From: Mayamaea pseudoterrestris
Taxonomy: Eukaryota > Bacillariophyta > Bacillariophyceae > Sellaphorales > Sellaphoraceae
Direction: 5' to 3'
Assembly (NCBI GenBank): GCA_027923505.1
Contig: BROI01000001.1
Coordinates: 275,501 to 339,500, forward strand
Length of the DNA: 64,000 nt
Shown piece by piece: positions 22,325 to 32,489 of this stretch. Below the pieces are notes generated by a model that made no database searches, was not told where the DNA came from, and was given only the letters and a program-made list of their open reading frames with translations. The translations under genes were made by a program, and so were the position numbers. The first letter of the stretch is position 1, and every line of letters begins with the position of its first letter.

Positions 22325-23578
22325 TCACCAGCTAGCCAGAGCCGCCATGTCAACACCCTCCTGAGCAACCTGCCGCAGGTAGATTCGATTGACGCACGAG
22401 TCTTGGTTCCCTGTCGCACCCATTTGACTAAAATGCGTCATGTTCATTGTCGCGTACTGTCCAAACTTGCCGGCAATGCCATCTCGTTGAATGTAGAGGG
22501 AATGGTTTCCGGGCGAGCCCTTGACAGTGACTGACGAATTACCAATGACACCGTAATAGACACCTTCCTGGTCAGGATTGTGGTAGCGAGTGTAGTGCCT
22601 GGCATTGTTTGGCTCATTCGGTCCTTGACTGCCCATGTAATGCACAAAGGCATTTTTCAAAGCACCTGGCCCAGTGACAAATGGAGCATAGGCTAGATCC
22701 ACCTCATTTAACGTTAAAAGTCGACTTAACGTATGCTGTATCAGTAGATAGATGAGAGGATGTTTTGGACGAGCCGCCATGAAGAATTGACTCAAAAACC
22801 GTCCGCCCTCTATAACGAAAAAGGCTTCGTCGTCGTCAGTAATCGTTGACGAAGCATTGAATGCATTCGCCGCGTTATCCATATCCGTATAAATGCCTCC
22901 ATATTCCCATAGAACGACTGCCCGAAACAAATCAGCCTTGGCAGCTCCTCCTCGTAAACAATTCAGTACTTGTTGCATGTGCGGAAAGGCTGGAAAGTGC
23001 TTGCTGAGTAGTCGATCGACGGCTTGATCATTGTAAAAGACAAAAATGTGATCCGAGTATTTACGCCAATGTCGTTGCAGACTCGATATGAAGGGAGGAG
23101 ATAGACACCGCGTCTTGCCAGTGACATGAATGATGCGTGGAATGGTGCGATTGTAGACAAACTTGGAGTCAATTTCAAACTTGTCTTGAATGAGGTACAA
23201 GTTAGGTGGACATGTCGTTTCCTTGTAGGTTTCTGCAAGTTCTCGCAACGGAATTGGTGACGTTGATGTCAAGCTAAATTGTGGCTCTACTCGTCCACTC
23301 CATTCCACAAATGTTGTTGGAAGGTACGAACTACCGACGTGGGATGCGGACAGATGATAGCGTATCCTCCAAAGCGAGTAGCCAAGCAACAGCGGCAGAG
23401 AAAGTATCCTGACAGAAACGTTTCTACTTTTGAAAGGCAATTGTTGACTTAATTCTCGTAAGTTAGCCATGATACTGATATACCGAGTCGCAAGAGAGAA
23501 TTGTTGGCCTCCATCCTCCATCGTCGATTCTTCGATCCAACGACAGATGAATCGTGAGAAGGGGAATGAAAATTTCAT
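22325..23578 (-). CDS. Glycosyltransferase family 32 (OCH1-like), type II membrane protein
   Basis: 417 residues. A single transmembrane segment (about 55-73) near the N-terminus is followed by the lumenal catalytic domain. Motifs: RTIPRIIHVTGKTR (145-157, the start of the Gly_transf_sug domain, consensus IPKxIHxxW), GGAAKADLFRAVVLWEYGG (210-228) and IYTDMDNA with the metal-binding DMD (232-234). OCH1-type enzymes add sugars, usually mannose, in the Golgi. The expected Trp after the IIH motif is replaced by VTGK. The donor and acceptor cannot be told. Alternative ATGs at residues 20 and 38 would shorten the cytosolic tail. Confidence 0.85.
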   Translation of the reverse strand: MKFSFPFSRFICRWIEESTMEDGGQQFSLATRYISIMANLRELSQQLPFKSRNVSVRILSLPLLLGYSLWRIRYHLSASHVGSSYLPTTFVEWSGRVEPQFSLTSTSPIPLRELAETYKETTCPPNLYLIQDKFEIDSKFVYNRTIPRIIHVTGKTRCLSPPFISSLQRHWRKYSDHIFVFYNDQAVDRLLSKHFPAFPHMQQVLNCLRGGAAKADLFRAVVLWEYGGIYTDMDNAANAFNASSTITDDDEAFFVIEGGRFLSQFFMAARPKHPLIYLLIQHTLSRLLTLNEVDLAYAPFVTGPGALKNAFVHYMGSQGPNEPNNARHYTRYHNPDQEGVYYGVIGNSSVTVKGSPGNHSLYIQRDGIAGKFGQYATMNMTHFSQMGATGNQDSCVNRIYLRQVAQEGVDMAALASW

Positions 23579-23769
23579 TCACAGTCATTTTGAAAGCAAT
23601 GATAAACATCAAAAACGATCTGATTAGTCAGATTGTTTTCAATGACTTTTATTCCCACTGTGACATTTAGACAGTCAAACCCGCGCCTCCAGTCGCTCAC
23701 CCGTCTCCATTATTCACAAGTCACATCAACAAGTATAGTTAATTGCACACAACTATTACTACATTCACC

Positions 23770-24519
23770 ATGGCGAAACACTTGGCGCAGATTCACGGAA
23801 CCGAGGAGGACAAGGTCAATTGTCCCTTTTACTTTAAGATTGGCTGCTGCCGCCACGGAGAGCGGTGCAGTCGCATTCATCACAAGCCAGCCTTTTCGCA
23901 AACCCTTTTAATCAAGCATTTGTACCAACACCCGGTTCGCTTGGCCGAGCTGCAGCAAGCCGCCACGGGACAAGCGCCAGCGGCGATTGACGAAAAGCAA
24001 ACGTTGGAAGACTTTTTCGTATTTTATGAAGACTTGCACATGGAAATTAGCAAGTTTGGAATCGTCGACGAGATTCATGTTGTTGACAATGTTGGCGACC
24101 ACATGATTGGGCACGTCTACGTCAAAATGGCCGACGAGGAGCAAGCGTCGGATGCGCTGCAGGGATTGCAGAATCGATACTATGATGGGCGATTGATACA
24201 GGCGGAGTTTTCCATTGTGACTGACTTTTCGGAGGCTCGCTGCCGCGACTACGACGAGTCGGCTTGCTCGAGGGCTGGCTACTGCAACTTTTTGCACGTG
24301 AAACCTGTACCAGCCTGCTTGATGCGAAGTTTGGAGGAGGATGCTGAAGAGGCTAGGCGCGAGCGCAAGTATGAGGAGGATCGACGTGAACGAAAGAAGC
24401 GTCGCAAGGAGTCGGGTAGTGGTGGGCGTGAGCGAAGTGATCGCAGCAGCAAGAAGCGATCCAAGCATTCGCATCGGAGTCGTTCTCGTAGTCCTAGTGA
24501 CTCTGATGGGAGTTACTAA
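23770..24519 (+). CDS. U2AF1: Splicing factor U2AF small subunit (U2AF35)
   Basis: 249 residues from the CACCATG at 23770. Domain order is canonical: first CCCH zinc finger (CPFYFKIGCCRHGERCSRIH, about 18-37), a U2AF-homology-motif RRM (FFVFYEDLHMEISKFGIVDE to the IGHVYVKM strand, about 77-120), second CCCH finger (CRDYDESACSRAGYCNFLH, about 158-176), and a C-terminal Arg/Ser-rich tail. U2AF35 recognises the 3' splice-site AG with U2AF65 in the nucleus. The RS tail is short and mixed with Lys and Glu. The gene lies divergent to the GT32 gene with about 190 bp between starts. Confidence 0.96.
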   Translation: MAKHLAQIHGTEEDKVNCPFYFKIGCCRHGERCSRIHHKPAFSQTLLIKHLYQHPVRLAELQQAATGQAPAAIDEKQTLEDFFVFYEDLHMEISKFGIVDEIHVVDNVGDHMIGHVYVKMADEEQASDALQGLQNRYYDGRLIQAEFSIVTDFSEARCRDYDESACSRAGYCNFLHVKPVPACLMRSLEEDAEEARRERKYEEDRRERKKRRKESGSGGRERSDRSSKKRSKHSHRSRSRSPSDSDGSY

Positions 24520-24590
24520 TGATATATAACATGGAATAAATATTGTTACAATTTAATGCAAGCCGTTGCAGTGCTACTGGTAGTTTTATT

Positions 24591-25646
24591 TCATGGTTCA
24601 TCATGCAACCAGCTCGTGTCAACTTGCTCGCCAGTCTTTCGTCCATTTATAACTGCCGGCAACTGCTGCTGCTGCTGTCTCAATCTATTGTTTTCTTCCT
24701 CTTCCTCTTGTTCCTTGGTCCACCAGTGCGGGTCATCCTCGGAGCGTGACGCCCACTCCTCCTGGACGGATGCAAAATCCACGGACCCATCGTCGCGAAC
24801 GTGATCATTCGTTGCTGCAACATGGTTGCCACGCCACGGCAAACGAAACCACCTTGACGATTGTTGCTCTCGTCTCAATCGTCGACCATTGGCGACCCAA
24901 TCCGGCAAGCCTTGGTCATGGAGCAATGGTCTCCTCATGTGCGAGTTGCTGCTTGCGCGTGGTTGTTGCTGACGATCCCACCACCAAGGTCGCCGGCGCA
25001 ACGTCAAAGAGTCATTCGTGTAGTCGTTACCATCTTCGTATGGTGCCGCAAGTATACACTTTTGCAGCATGAATCGTATGAGCAGTTCCCACAGTGCGCC
25101 GCCGAGTAGAATGACTGGCAGCTTGTCGTTATGACTCTGCAGCCACGCCAGCCGCAGCCAATGGTGACGCTCCAAGTAGTGGTTGACCACTCCATGCTCC
25201 ACCCACGAAAAGAATGACATGCCCGATAGTAGAGACGCCAGTGCAACGCTGCAAACTAGATTACCCCTCACTAAGAATATGCGAAGCAATAAAATTCCAA
25301 TGAAAAAGCCTTGGAGAATGAGTACTGACTTGGGCAAGTTGTTGCTCTTGTCAAAATGGTCATGCCACAGTATGATTCCCGTCCAAATAGCAATCATGAA
25401 ACAAACCAATGTATCCAGAATGATGAAGAATCGTTGCAGCATTCCTTGCATAGACTCGGTGCAGGTTGCTTCGTCTTCAATTGGTGCAGGAGGCATGCGC
25501 CGCAGCGTCTCTTCGCTGTGTCGTTCCATTGACAAGTGTGCGGCGATTTCCCAAGGATTCATTTCATCGTCATCGCCATGATTTGTCAAGGCCGAAATGT
25601 TGCTGATGTTGTTGCGAAAGGGTGAACTCGTCGCAAGGTTGGGCAT
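24591..25646 (-). CDS. Four-helix membrane protein with acidic/Gln-rich tail, unknown
   Basis: 351 residues from the ATG at 25646. Four hydrophobic segments: about 72-93, 104-124, 130-152 and 175-195. The N-terminal 65 residues are acidic and soluble. The C-terminal 150 residues are Arg/Trp/Gln-rich and disordered, with a Glu run and a Gln run (RLRQQQQQLPAV). No signature I recognise. The 3' end lies 70 bp from the U2AF35 stop, a tail-to-tail arrangement. Loosely like ER four-helix proteins, but nothing supports a function. Confidence 0.65.
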   Translation of the reverse strand: MPNLATSSPFRNNISNISALTNHGDDDEMNPWEIAAHLSMERHSEETLRRMPPAPIEDEATCTESMQGMLQRFFIILDTLVCFMIAIWTGIILWHDHFDKSNNLPKSVLILQGFFIGILLLRIFLVRGNLVCSVALASLLSGMSFFSWVEHGVVNHYLERHHWLRLAWLQSHNDKLPVILLGGALWELLIRFMLQKCILAAPYEDGNDYTNDSLTLRRRPWWWDRQQQPRASSNSHMRRPLLHDQGLPDWVANGRRLRREQQSSRWFRLPWRGNHVAATNDHVRDDGSVDFASVQEEWASRSEDDPHWWTKEQEEEEENNRLRQQQQQLPAVINGRKTGEQVDTSWLHDEP

Positions 25647-25828
25647 GATGATGGATGAACTGGTGGAACGAATCGAGTCGTTTTGGCAGCGCGGAAGGCG
25701 CGCCAGCGCGGGTTCAAAACGTCCGTCCGGTACTCAATGCTTGTCACGCTTGCAACCACAATTATCATTCGTTACTACTTGCCGCTTCCAACTGCTTTAC
25801 CTCTCAAGTCCATTTACTTGCTTTCACC

Positions 25829-26647
25829 ATGTCGTCGGCCTCTTCGGATGAGTCTGACATAGATAGGAAAAAGCGCCACGACAAGAAACGAAGGCACGAC
25901 GATGAAAGTGAATCATCCGAAAGCAGCGACGACCGGCGACGCAGCAAAAAGCACAAGTCAAGCAGTCGACACAAGGAAGAAAAGGATAAGAAACATAGAA
26001 AAAAGCACAAGAAGAATAAGCGAAGGAAAATGTATGATTCTGAATCAGATTCCGAGAGCGCATGTAGTAGCAGCAGTGAATCGTCGCGCCGCCGCCGTCG
26101 CCACGACAAACGACGAAAGCACGATAAAAAGAAGAAACGCAAGCGCAGTCATGAACGCGACGACAAGGACAACGATAGCGACACTTCTTCTACCGGAAAA
26201 CCATCCTTTGGAAAGTACGGCATCTTAAAAAGTTCCGACAGGCAAAAAATGCAGCGCTCCTTTGAAATGTGGGCGGCCCAAGTCAAGAATGTATCGGGTC
26301 GCACTTCGACGGCCGAGGAAGCCAAGCTATGGGAGGAGTATCGGGAAGACTACAATACGGCGACTCTTCCACAAAAATATTATAACTACGATAAATGGGA
26401 AATGGAGGAATACCAAAAACGCCAGCAGGCGGGAGGCAACGGTTTGGACGACGACAAGCAAAATAAATTGGACCGCCAACGCAAAAAGTCCGAGGCGGAA
26501 AAGGCGTTGATGCTAGCGACCATGAACTCGAGCAAGATTCAAGACATGCGACGTCAAGCTGGTCTCAGGACGCAAATGCAGAGTGCCTTCAAAATGGGTG
26601 ACATGGCAACCTATCAAAAGCTCAAGGAAAAGCTGGAAGCAGAGTGA
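25829..26647 (+). CDS. SCI1-like protein (style cell-cycle inhibitor 1 family)
   Basis: 272 residues from the CACCATG at 25829. The first half is an Arg/Lys/Ser/Asp-rich nuclear-type region (KKHKSSSRHKEEKDKKHRKK). The second half holds the conserved block: FGKYGILKSSDRQKMQRSFE, then LWEEYREDYNTATLPQKYYN and YDKWEMEEYQKRQ, which match plant SCI1 (consensus EDYNTATxPxxKYYNxxxWE). Plant SCI1 is a nuclear protein linked to cell-cycle control and to RNA-processing partners. A C-terminal basic helix (NKLDRQRKKSEAEKALML) follows. Function here is inferred from the family. It starts about 180 bp from the divergent four-helix protein. Confidence 0.8.
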   Translation: MSSASSDESDIDRKKRHDKKRRHDDESESSESSDDRRRSKKHKSSSRHKEEKDKKHRKKHKKNKRRKMYDSESDSESACSSSSESSRRRRRHDKRRKHDKKKKRKRSHERDDKDNDSDTSSTGKPSFGKYGILKSSDRQKMQRSFEMWAAQVKNVSGRTSTAEEAKLWEEYREDYNTATLPQKYYNYDKWEMEEYQKRQQAGGNGLDDDKQNKLDRQRKKSEAEKALMLATMNSSKIQDMRRQAGLRTQMQSAFKMGDMATYQKLKEKLEAE

Positions 26648-26965
26648 CAGTACAAGTAGTTTAAATACCGTTTTGTCCTTCTATATTGAGCAGCTCTGTA
26701 GTCGAGTTCAGAGTCAATAACTTTTATTTTGTCCATGGTCCATTGGTCACAGTCAATACGTACGTAGCTGGGAAAGGGAGGAACTTGGAATCTCGTTGTG
26801 ATTGGACGTTCCTGATGTTGGTCCAAGGTTCTTGGCCAATCAGATTTCATCTCGACACACGCGTGACGTTGCGAGGCGCGACGCGACGCGGCGAAGAAAC
26901 GGACCTGCACCTTTTCAGCTGCCCACTGCAACCGGCACTTCTCCAAAGCGAAACTACGAAACGAA
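26648..26965. other. Intergenic stretch
   Basis: About 320 bases between genes on the same strand. A CCAAT box-like sequence sits at about 26839. Nothing else recognised. Confidence 0.3.
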
Positions 26966-28594
26966 ATGATGCGACGGACGAGACAAGTAGTTCTTTCGAC
27001 TCTACTGAGTCTCTGGGCCTCTGAATGTTGTTTTGTTGTTGGCTTTTCGCCTGCTCCTAGACTCGATTCTTCGTCACAGCAACGAATTGCAACAGCCTCA
27101 CCAAGACGAAAGCAGCAAACATCATCGCCCACTGTACTTCAGCGATCGTTTTATGATGACTTTGACGACGAAGAAAGCTTGGAGAATCAGGATAAGGATG
27201 AAATTATTGATCCAGATTCGCTTGGCGACTGGCGACTCTTTCGACGAAACCTGGCGGCCATGACGGCAACATCGTCTGACTCGTCGTCGCCGTTGCTGGA
27301 TACAAGCGTGCCAGTCAAGACGACGCAGCGGCCTCGATCGGTGAGCAAGCTGAACGAAGAAATTCTCAAGACGCAGAGCGAAAGCTTGCACGAGGAATAC
27401 ACGACGGGTGTCTGGGCGCATACCATTGCGACGGTACGTGAATGGTAAAGGAGTGGACTTGACAGTCGCGTGCATTACGAATATGTCAACGCAGTCATTT
27501 TTCTTGTTTCTTAATGCATCTATTTTATTATCCTCGCTCAGCCCGAAGTTGGCGGCTTGTTGGTTCGATTGCCGCTCGAAGCAGAAATCTTTCGAAACCA
27601 TCGTCACTCGATTACCGGTGCCAAGCTTCACCAGTCACTTCAATCCAAGCGCAAGAACAGCGATGCATTCGTATCCTTTGAACAACCGCATACGTGGTTT
27701 CATAAGGCGCAAAAATTGTTGGAGCGAGAAATGTTTGCGATTGCCGAACTTGGTCAAAATAGCGACGATGGTCACATTGATGCGAGTACACTGAACGACG
27801 AGCGCGCCGAGGTCCTTTCCTTGTACTTGGATCATCAGGAAACGTGGCAGGAGGTTTGTCTTTGTCTGCAGCGTGACGAGAAAAGTGGGATTGCCTCAAC
27901 CTTGGTGTTGAATCGACCAATGGCGTTCAAACTGACGGATCACTTGGCGCGACTGTGCTTGTATGGAACGGAAGAGAGTCTCAAGGGCAGCACAACTGAC
28001 GAAGTTGATGCCAAACTTGTTAAATTCATGTCAGCGTTTCGGCAAGAGTGCGCCGTTTATGTTGGAGGACCGGATGATCATCACAAGCCGGCCGAGATTG
28101 TGCATGGCATTGCTGGCTTGGCGGGTGCGGTTGAAATTTCACCGGGGACGGGAATTTATCGTGGCGGTCGCGAAGCTGCAATTGACGGAGTGCTCAAGGG
28201 TTTATACAAGCCGTTGGACTTTCGTTTCTTCATGGGTAAGCACAAGTTTGCAAAGTCCATGTTGGATTTGTCGATCGTGCTGGGAAAGTATCAGCCGATT
28301 GCCTGCTCCAGATCGCTAGTCTTAAAGCAATGCATTTCGCTGCCCAAGCCACTTTGGCACGAGGTTCTAGACCTGACAGGGGGCGAAATGAAGGAAATTT
28401 CACGACTTGAGCACAATAAGAAGGGCAGCATGCAGTATGAAATTGTTGAAGAGGATGACGACGAGGATGATGACGATAGTGATGATGAGGAGGTGTACGA
28501 AATAATATTTGAGGACGGGGAGGTAAAAGAACTCAGTGCAGAAGTATTTGAAGAGCTTTTCCCTGCGGATGAAGATGATACGGACGAGTTCTGA
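26966..28594 (+). CDS. Plastid AlgH/UPF0301 (DUF179) protein
   Basis: Exons 26966-27433 and 27542-28594 give 506 residues; the 108-nt intron (GTACGT...CTCAG) joins HTIAT to PEVGGLLVRLP in phase 0. The N-terminus is a signal peptide followed by VVGF-SPAPRL, an ASAF-type plastid import motif. The AlgH fold is visible as VGGLLVRLPLEAEIF, GIASTLVLNRPM, CAVYVGGPDD and GIYRGG with LDFRFFMGKHKFAKSML. The family occurs in bacteria and plastids; its biochemical role is unsettled. The C-terminal 60 residues are extremely acidic (VEEDDDEDDDDSDDEE) and look like an added tail. Confidence 0.9.
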
Positions 28595-28663
28595 GTGGCT
28601 TGTGAACATCTGACGCTGTGGCATTTTACGGCATCATGGCGATTTACGAGTCTGAAACGTTGG

Positions 28664-28765
28664 ACACAAAAAAGGAGTCTTTTTAATCTAGATTATGCAT
28701 ATTTACACGTTTACACACAAAAAAGGAGTCTTTTTAATCTAGATTATGCATATTTACACGTTTAC
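28664..28765. repeat. Perfect 51-bp tandem duplication
   Basis: Two identical copies, 28664-28714 and 28715-28765, between the 3' ends of the AlgH and MnmA genes. Each unit has an A-run, GGAGTC, a T-run, the palindrome AATCTAGATT and ATGCAT. With the copies identical, the duplication looks recent. It may carry part of a 3' processing signal for one of the convergent genes. Confidence 0.9.
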
Positions 28766-28794
28766 GACGTTTTTTTGTCCACGCCTCGTCGTGG

Positions 28795-30738
28795 CTACCG
28801 TAGCAGCGCGACCGGATCGTTGTAGACATCACGAGACTCTCTGATAAAATCACGGTTCACTGTCAACAAAAACTGCGTCCAATGGCGTTCACTTATCACG
28901 CCACCTCCCAGACATTCCACGCCATTGTAGAATACGACGAATTGGCCGGGCGCAAGACCGCCGTCCTTGTCATCTAAGCAAACTCGACCGGACCGGTTAC
29001 CATCGTCGAGGATAAGTGTTCCAGTCACAAGTCTCGGTCCATGCCGAATCTTCATTACGAGGCGACATGATCCAGTCTCATCAGACACTGGAGCGGATTC
29101 AGCAAACCATTGAATATCTTCCACGGTAAACTCGGAGCGAGGCGCGTGAAACATGGTTTCGTCGTACTCGTTGGAGCAAAATACAACGTTTCGTTCCGGA
29201 TCCTTGGCGACAACGTACCACGGTCCTCTCGAAGTCGCCAATGGATGGAGTACCTTACCAATTCCCTTGCGCTGGCCGACAGTATGATACCAAACCCCGC
29301 GATGTTGGCCCAATTTCTCGCCAGTTAAAGCGTCAATAATATCGCCGGGTTTGTCGCCCAGATACGACTTGATAAACTCGTCAAATTTGACCTTGCCCAA
29401 AAAGCAAAGTCCCTGCGAGTCAGGACGATGCCGATTAGGTAACTGGAACTCCTCAGCCAGTTGTCGGACCTCCGCCTTTTGCAAATGCCCAATCGGGAAA
29501 AGCACCCGCTGTAGTTGCGCTTGTGTCAAGGCGCACAAAAAGTAGGATTGATCCTTGATTGGATCAGGCGCTCGCAAAAGACGTACTTGATTGGAGCTCT
29601 CATCGCGGACCACTTGCGCATAGTGGCCAGTGGCAACGTAATCAAAACCTCGACTTTCAATGGCGTCATAAAAGCATCCAAACTTGATGCGTGAGTTGCA
29701 CATGATATCGGGATTGGGCGTTCGTCCCTGTCGAGCTTCCTGCAGAGTATAGGAAATGACGCGGTCCTGATACTCCTTCTGCAGACTCACTTGCTCCAAC
29801 GTGACGCCAGCCTGGTCGCACACGGCTTGACACATGAGAATGTCATCCTCAAAAGGACAGTGTGACCCCAAATGCGCAAGCTCATCCTCGAGCCAAATTT
29901 TAAGGTAAAAGGCAGTGACATTGTAGCCTTGGCGTTTCAATAGATGTAAAGCGACTGAGGAGTCGACGCCACCAGACAGCAACAGTGCGGCAGTTGGAGC
30001 TTGTTTGATGCATGGTATTTGAGATTTGTCTTGCTCTTTGGGCTGCAATTGTTCATTGCTCAATGCATTGGCACTGCCGTCCGAATCCGACAATAACGTT
30101 TGTACTTGATTCTGCACCACCCGAATAATGCCCGCCAGTCCATCGTTGCGTCCTCGACTCAAAGCTTGTCTCAAATGCAGCTTTTCAGCTAGTCTTTCGG
30201 CATGGAGTTGCATGACTTCATCCACCGACTGCTCATTCAAAACGTTGGAAACGACGGCAAGGAGTCCGCGACTCAATAATGAATCTGCTGTTCCCTGAAT
30301 AGTGATTCGGTAATTTCTGTTTTCGCAATCAATAGCGCTTGCTCTTGACAGTTTCGTTTGTACGTGAAGATTGGAAATGCAGGCTGGAACGCGCTCCAAG
30401 GGAGAAGCAATCATGTGTTCGCTGTCATATTCGAATGAAACCTTCTCTTGTTCATCCAGCTGCTTCTTTTGATACCAAACACCTTCCTGCACCAGTCTTC
30501 GTTGAATTTCTCCAATTGACAAGTTTTCAAACTGCTTTGAAGCGTCTTGTAACGCTTGTTCAAGCGATGACGACGAGTCATCGGCATTAAGTAACGAAAA
30601 GGTCGATGCATGATCGGCTCCAAGTCTCAGCAGCGAAGAGGAGGCACTGGCTCGTGTTTTCGTGGCAGATCGCAGCTGGAAGCCATAGCTGATGCTTACA
30701 AATAGTGCTGCGATGTAAACGCAGCGTCGCGGGACCAT
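28795..30738 (-). CDS. mnmA: SufE-MnmA fusion: plastid tRNA 2-thiouridylase with its own sulfur carrier
   Basis: 647 residues. A signal peptide (about 6-18) ending SYG-FQLRS is an ASAF-type plastid signal. Residues about 65-216 read as SufE: RVPACISNL with the sulfur-accepting Cys120, then IQGTADSLLSRGLLAVVSNV, and QALSRGRNDGLAGIIRVVQN near the end. Residues about 248-647 are a full MnmA: PP-loop SGGVDSSVALHLL (255-267), PDIMCNSRIKFG (Cys347, the first catalytic Cys), ATGHYAQV, KDQSYFL, SQGLCFLG (Cys445, the second Cys) and VGQRKGIG. MnmA thiolates U34 of tRNAs for Lys, Glu and Gln using persulfide sulfur; SufE passes that sulfur from SufS. The fusion would deliver it directly. Known SufE fusions in plants are to BolA and NadA. 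Confidence 0.93.
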   Translation of the reverse strand: MVPRRCVYIAALFVSISYGFQLRSATKTRASASSSLLRLGADHASTFSLLNADDSSSSLEQALQDASKQFENLSIGEIQRRLVQEGVWYQKKQLDEQEKVSFEYDSEHMIASPLERVPACISNLHVQTKLSRASAIDCENRNYRITIQGTADSLLSRGLLAVVSNVLNEQSVDEVMQLHAERLAEKLHLRQALSRGRNDGLAGIIRVVQNQVQTLLSDSDGSANALSNEQLQPKEQDKSQIPCIKQAPTAALLLSGGVDSSVALHLLKRQGYNVTAFYLKIWLEDELAHLGSHCPFEDDILMCQAVCDQAGVTLEQVSLQKEYQDRVISYTLQEARQGRTPNPDIMCNSRIKFGCFYDAIESRGFDYVATGHYAQVVRDESSNQVRLLRAPDPIKDQSYFLCALTQAQLQRVLFPIGHLQKAEVRQLAEEFQLPNRHRPDSQGLCFLGKVKFDEFIKSYLGDKPGDIIDALTGEKLGQHRGVWYHTVGQRKGIGKVLHPLATSRGPWYVVAKDPERNVVFCSNEYDETMFHAPRSEFTVEDIQWFAESAPVSDETGSCRLVMKIRHGPRLVTGTLILDDGNRSGRVCLDDKDGGLAPGQFVVFYNGVECLGGGVISERHWTQFLLTVNRDFIRESRDVYNDPVALLR

Positions 30739-30980
30739 GCTGGACGAGTATTGATCAGGTTAAGAGGTTGTGATGAGCAAATAAAATCGTTGGTTGATGC
30801 CAGAAAAAGCCATCGCAACGGTACTCTTTATAACCGCTACGACTTTTCAGTTGACAGCCGATCTTTCGCGTCGAGTCGACCATGGATTCGATGGATTTCT
30901 CGATACTTCTATTTGATTCATAAGCTCCATTTTCCGACAGCATTTTCGTTTCGAAATAAAAAAGGTTGCTTTGCTCGAAC

Positions 30981-32489
30981 ATGGCAGGAAATCCATCCTC
31001 CAGCAAGACAGCGGCAGCGATCAGCGCTCGCAATCCCCACCACCTGCTGCTCGTTGCGATTCTGCTCAGCTTCACTGCTTCGACAACGAATGCCTTTGTT
31101 CAACATGGAGCAGCAGGTGGTAGAGTAAGAAATAATGAAGCACTTCAGCTATTTCCCCTTCCTATGAGAGTGCTGCACAATCTGCCAATAGCTACAGCAA
31201 TACCAGCATCTTTATCAAGCACTCGCTTATACGGACAAGGATCCGCCGCCGTCGCCAAGGCCATCATCAATACCGGTACACCCATCATTGGCAAGAGCTA
31301 CTCCACGTCCATTGCCGGTAAACTCATGCCACTGATTCGCATGTGCCGGATCGGCGTCAAGGAATTCAAGGCTGTCGGCGCTGCCATTGTTTCCGTCACT
31401 GACTGGCAGGATGTGGTGCTGCTTGTATTCTTGGCCTTTTGCACACCAGCCTTTAACAAGTATCGGGCCAAGGTTTCTAACAATCAGGAAACGACGCGAT
31501 TTGGAATCACCAAGGTGATTTCGGATGTGAGCAAGGTGGCGCTGGCAGTGTACATTGTTGACATTGTGACAGTCATCATGGCCACGCTAGGATTTCCCTT
31601 GCCGCAAAAGTGGAAGGTGAGCGCCGTGTTTACCAAGGTGGCGTATAGTGGTTGGATACTGAGAGAATTCTTGTATTTCAAGTGCCGGCTGCTCTGCAAA
31701 TTCTACAAGGTCAAGCGCGATGAAATGGGTCGCGTTGAAATTCTGGATCGCTTCGTCAATGGCTTTGCCATTTTCATCTATGGATTGTTTCTGGTGGACT
31801 GGTTGTCCCTTGAGCTTGGTTATGCACTCAAATCAATCTTTGGATTGGCGTCCATGTTTTCAGTAGCCTTTACATTGGCATCGAGGGACATTGCTTCCAA
31901 TCTGTTGGCCGGCATTTGGTTGCAGGCCAGCGACAAGGCAGTTCCTGGTGACGCTGTCAAGTTTGGCGAAAATACGTCCGGCGGACTGGTGAGAATGGGC
32001 TGGCTGGAAACATCGCTGCAGGATGGTGAAGGTGCCATTGTCAAGATTCCCAATTCAAATCTGGCAGGCCAAAAGATTAGCAACCTTTCGCGCGTGACCA
32101 AAACTCCTATCAAACAGACCTTGCGGTTCGACTATTCGGACGCCAATAAGATCCCCGAGTTGATTCACGCCATCAAGCAGGAAATCATGGTGTCTTGTAA
32201 AAAGCTCGTTGTGGATGGAAGTCGTCCCTTTCGCGTGCACTTTACCAACTACATGGAGGATCATTTGGAAGTCACCGTCGTGACGCATCACGAGATTAGC
32301 CCCTTGGGTGGCGAGTTCCATGATAACAAGCAAGAATTACTGCTCGCCATCAACCGCGCCGTGAAAAAGACGGGTGTGCAGTTTGCGCAAATGGTCAAAA
32401 TGGAGATTCCCGGCCGACCAGCCTCGTGGAAGGTGGTGCAGCACAAGTCATATCTGGAGAGTGATGTAAATGGAGAGTATTCTAACTAA
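30981..32489 (+). CDS. Plastid MscS-like mechanosensitive channel
   Basis: 502 residues from the ATG at 30981. The N-terminus has a signal peptide ending TNA-FVQHG, an ASAF-type plastid motif. Several transmembrane segments follow (about 138-155, 180-205, 245-275). The MscS core is FTLASRDIASNLLAGIWLQ (pore helix region), then KAVPGDAVKF, GGLVRMGWLETSLQ and VKIPNSNLAGQKISNLSR (consensus TIPNSxFxxxxIxNxSR). Plant MSL2 and MSL3 are plastid envelope relatives that relieve osmotic stress and affect plastid division, so the same job is likely. It starts 240 bp from the divergent SufE-MnmA gene, another plastid protein; a shared promoter is possible but not shown. Confidence 0.9.
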   Translation: MAGNPSSSKTAAAISARNPHHLLLVAILLSFTASTTNAFVQHGAAGGRVRNNEALQLFPLPMRVLHNLPIATAIPASLSSTRLYGQGSAAVAKAIINTGTPIIGKSYSTSIAGKLMPLIRMCRIGVKEFKAVGAAIVSVTDWQDVVLLVFLAFCTPAFNKYRAKVSNNQETTRFGITKVISDVSKVALAVYIVDIVTVIMATLGFPLPQKWKVSAVFTKVAYSGWILREFLYFKCRLLCKFYKVKRDEMGRVEILDRFVNGFAIFIYGLFLVDWLSLELGYALKSIFGLASMFSVAFTLASRDIASNLLAGIWLQASDKAVPGDAVKFGENTSGGLVRMGWLETSLQDGEGAIVKIPNSNLAGQKISNLSRVTKTPIKQTLRFDYSDANKIPELIHAIKQEIMVSCKKLVVDGSRPFRVHFTNYMEDHLEVTVVTHHEISPLGGEFHDNKQELLLAINRAVKKTGVQFAQMVKMEIPGRPASWKVVQHKSYLESDVNGEYSN

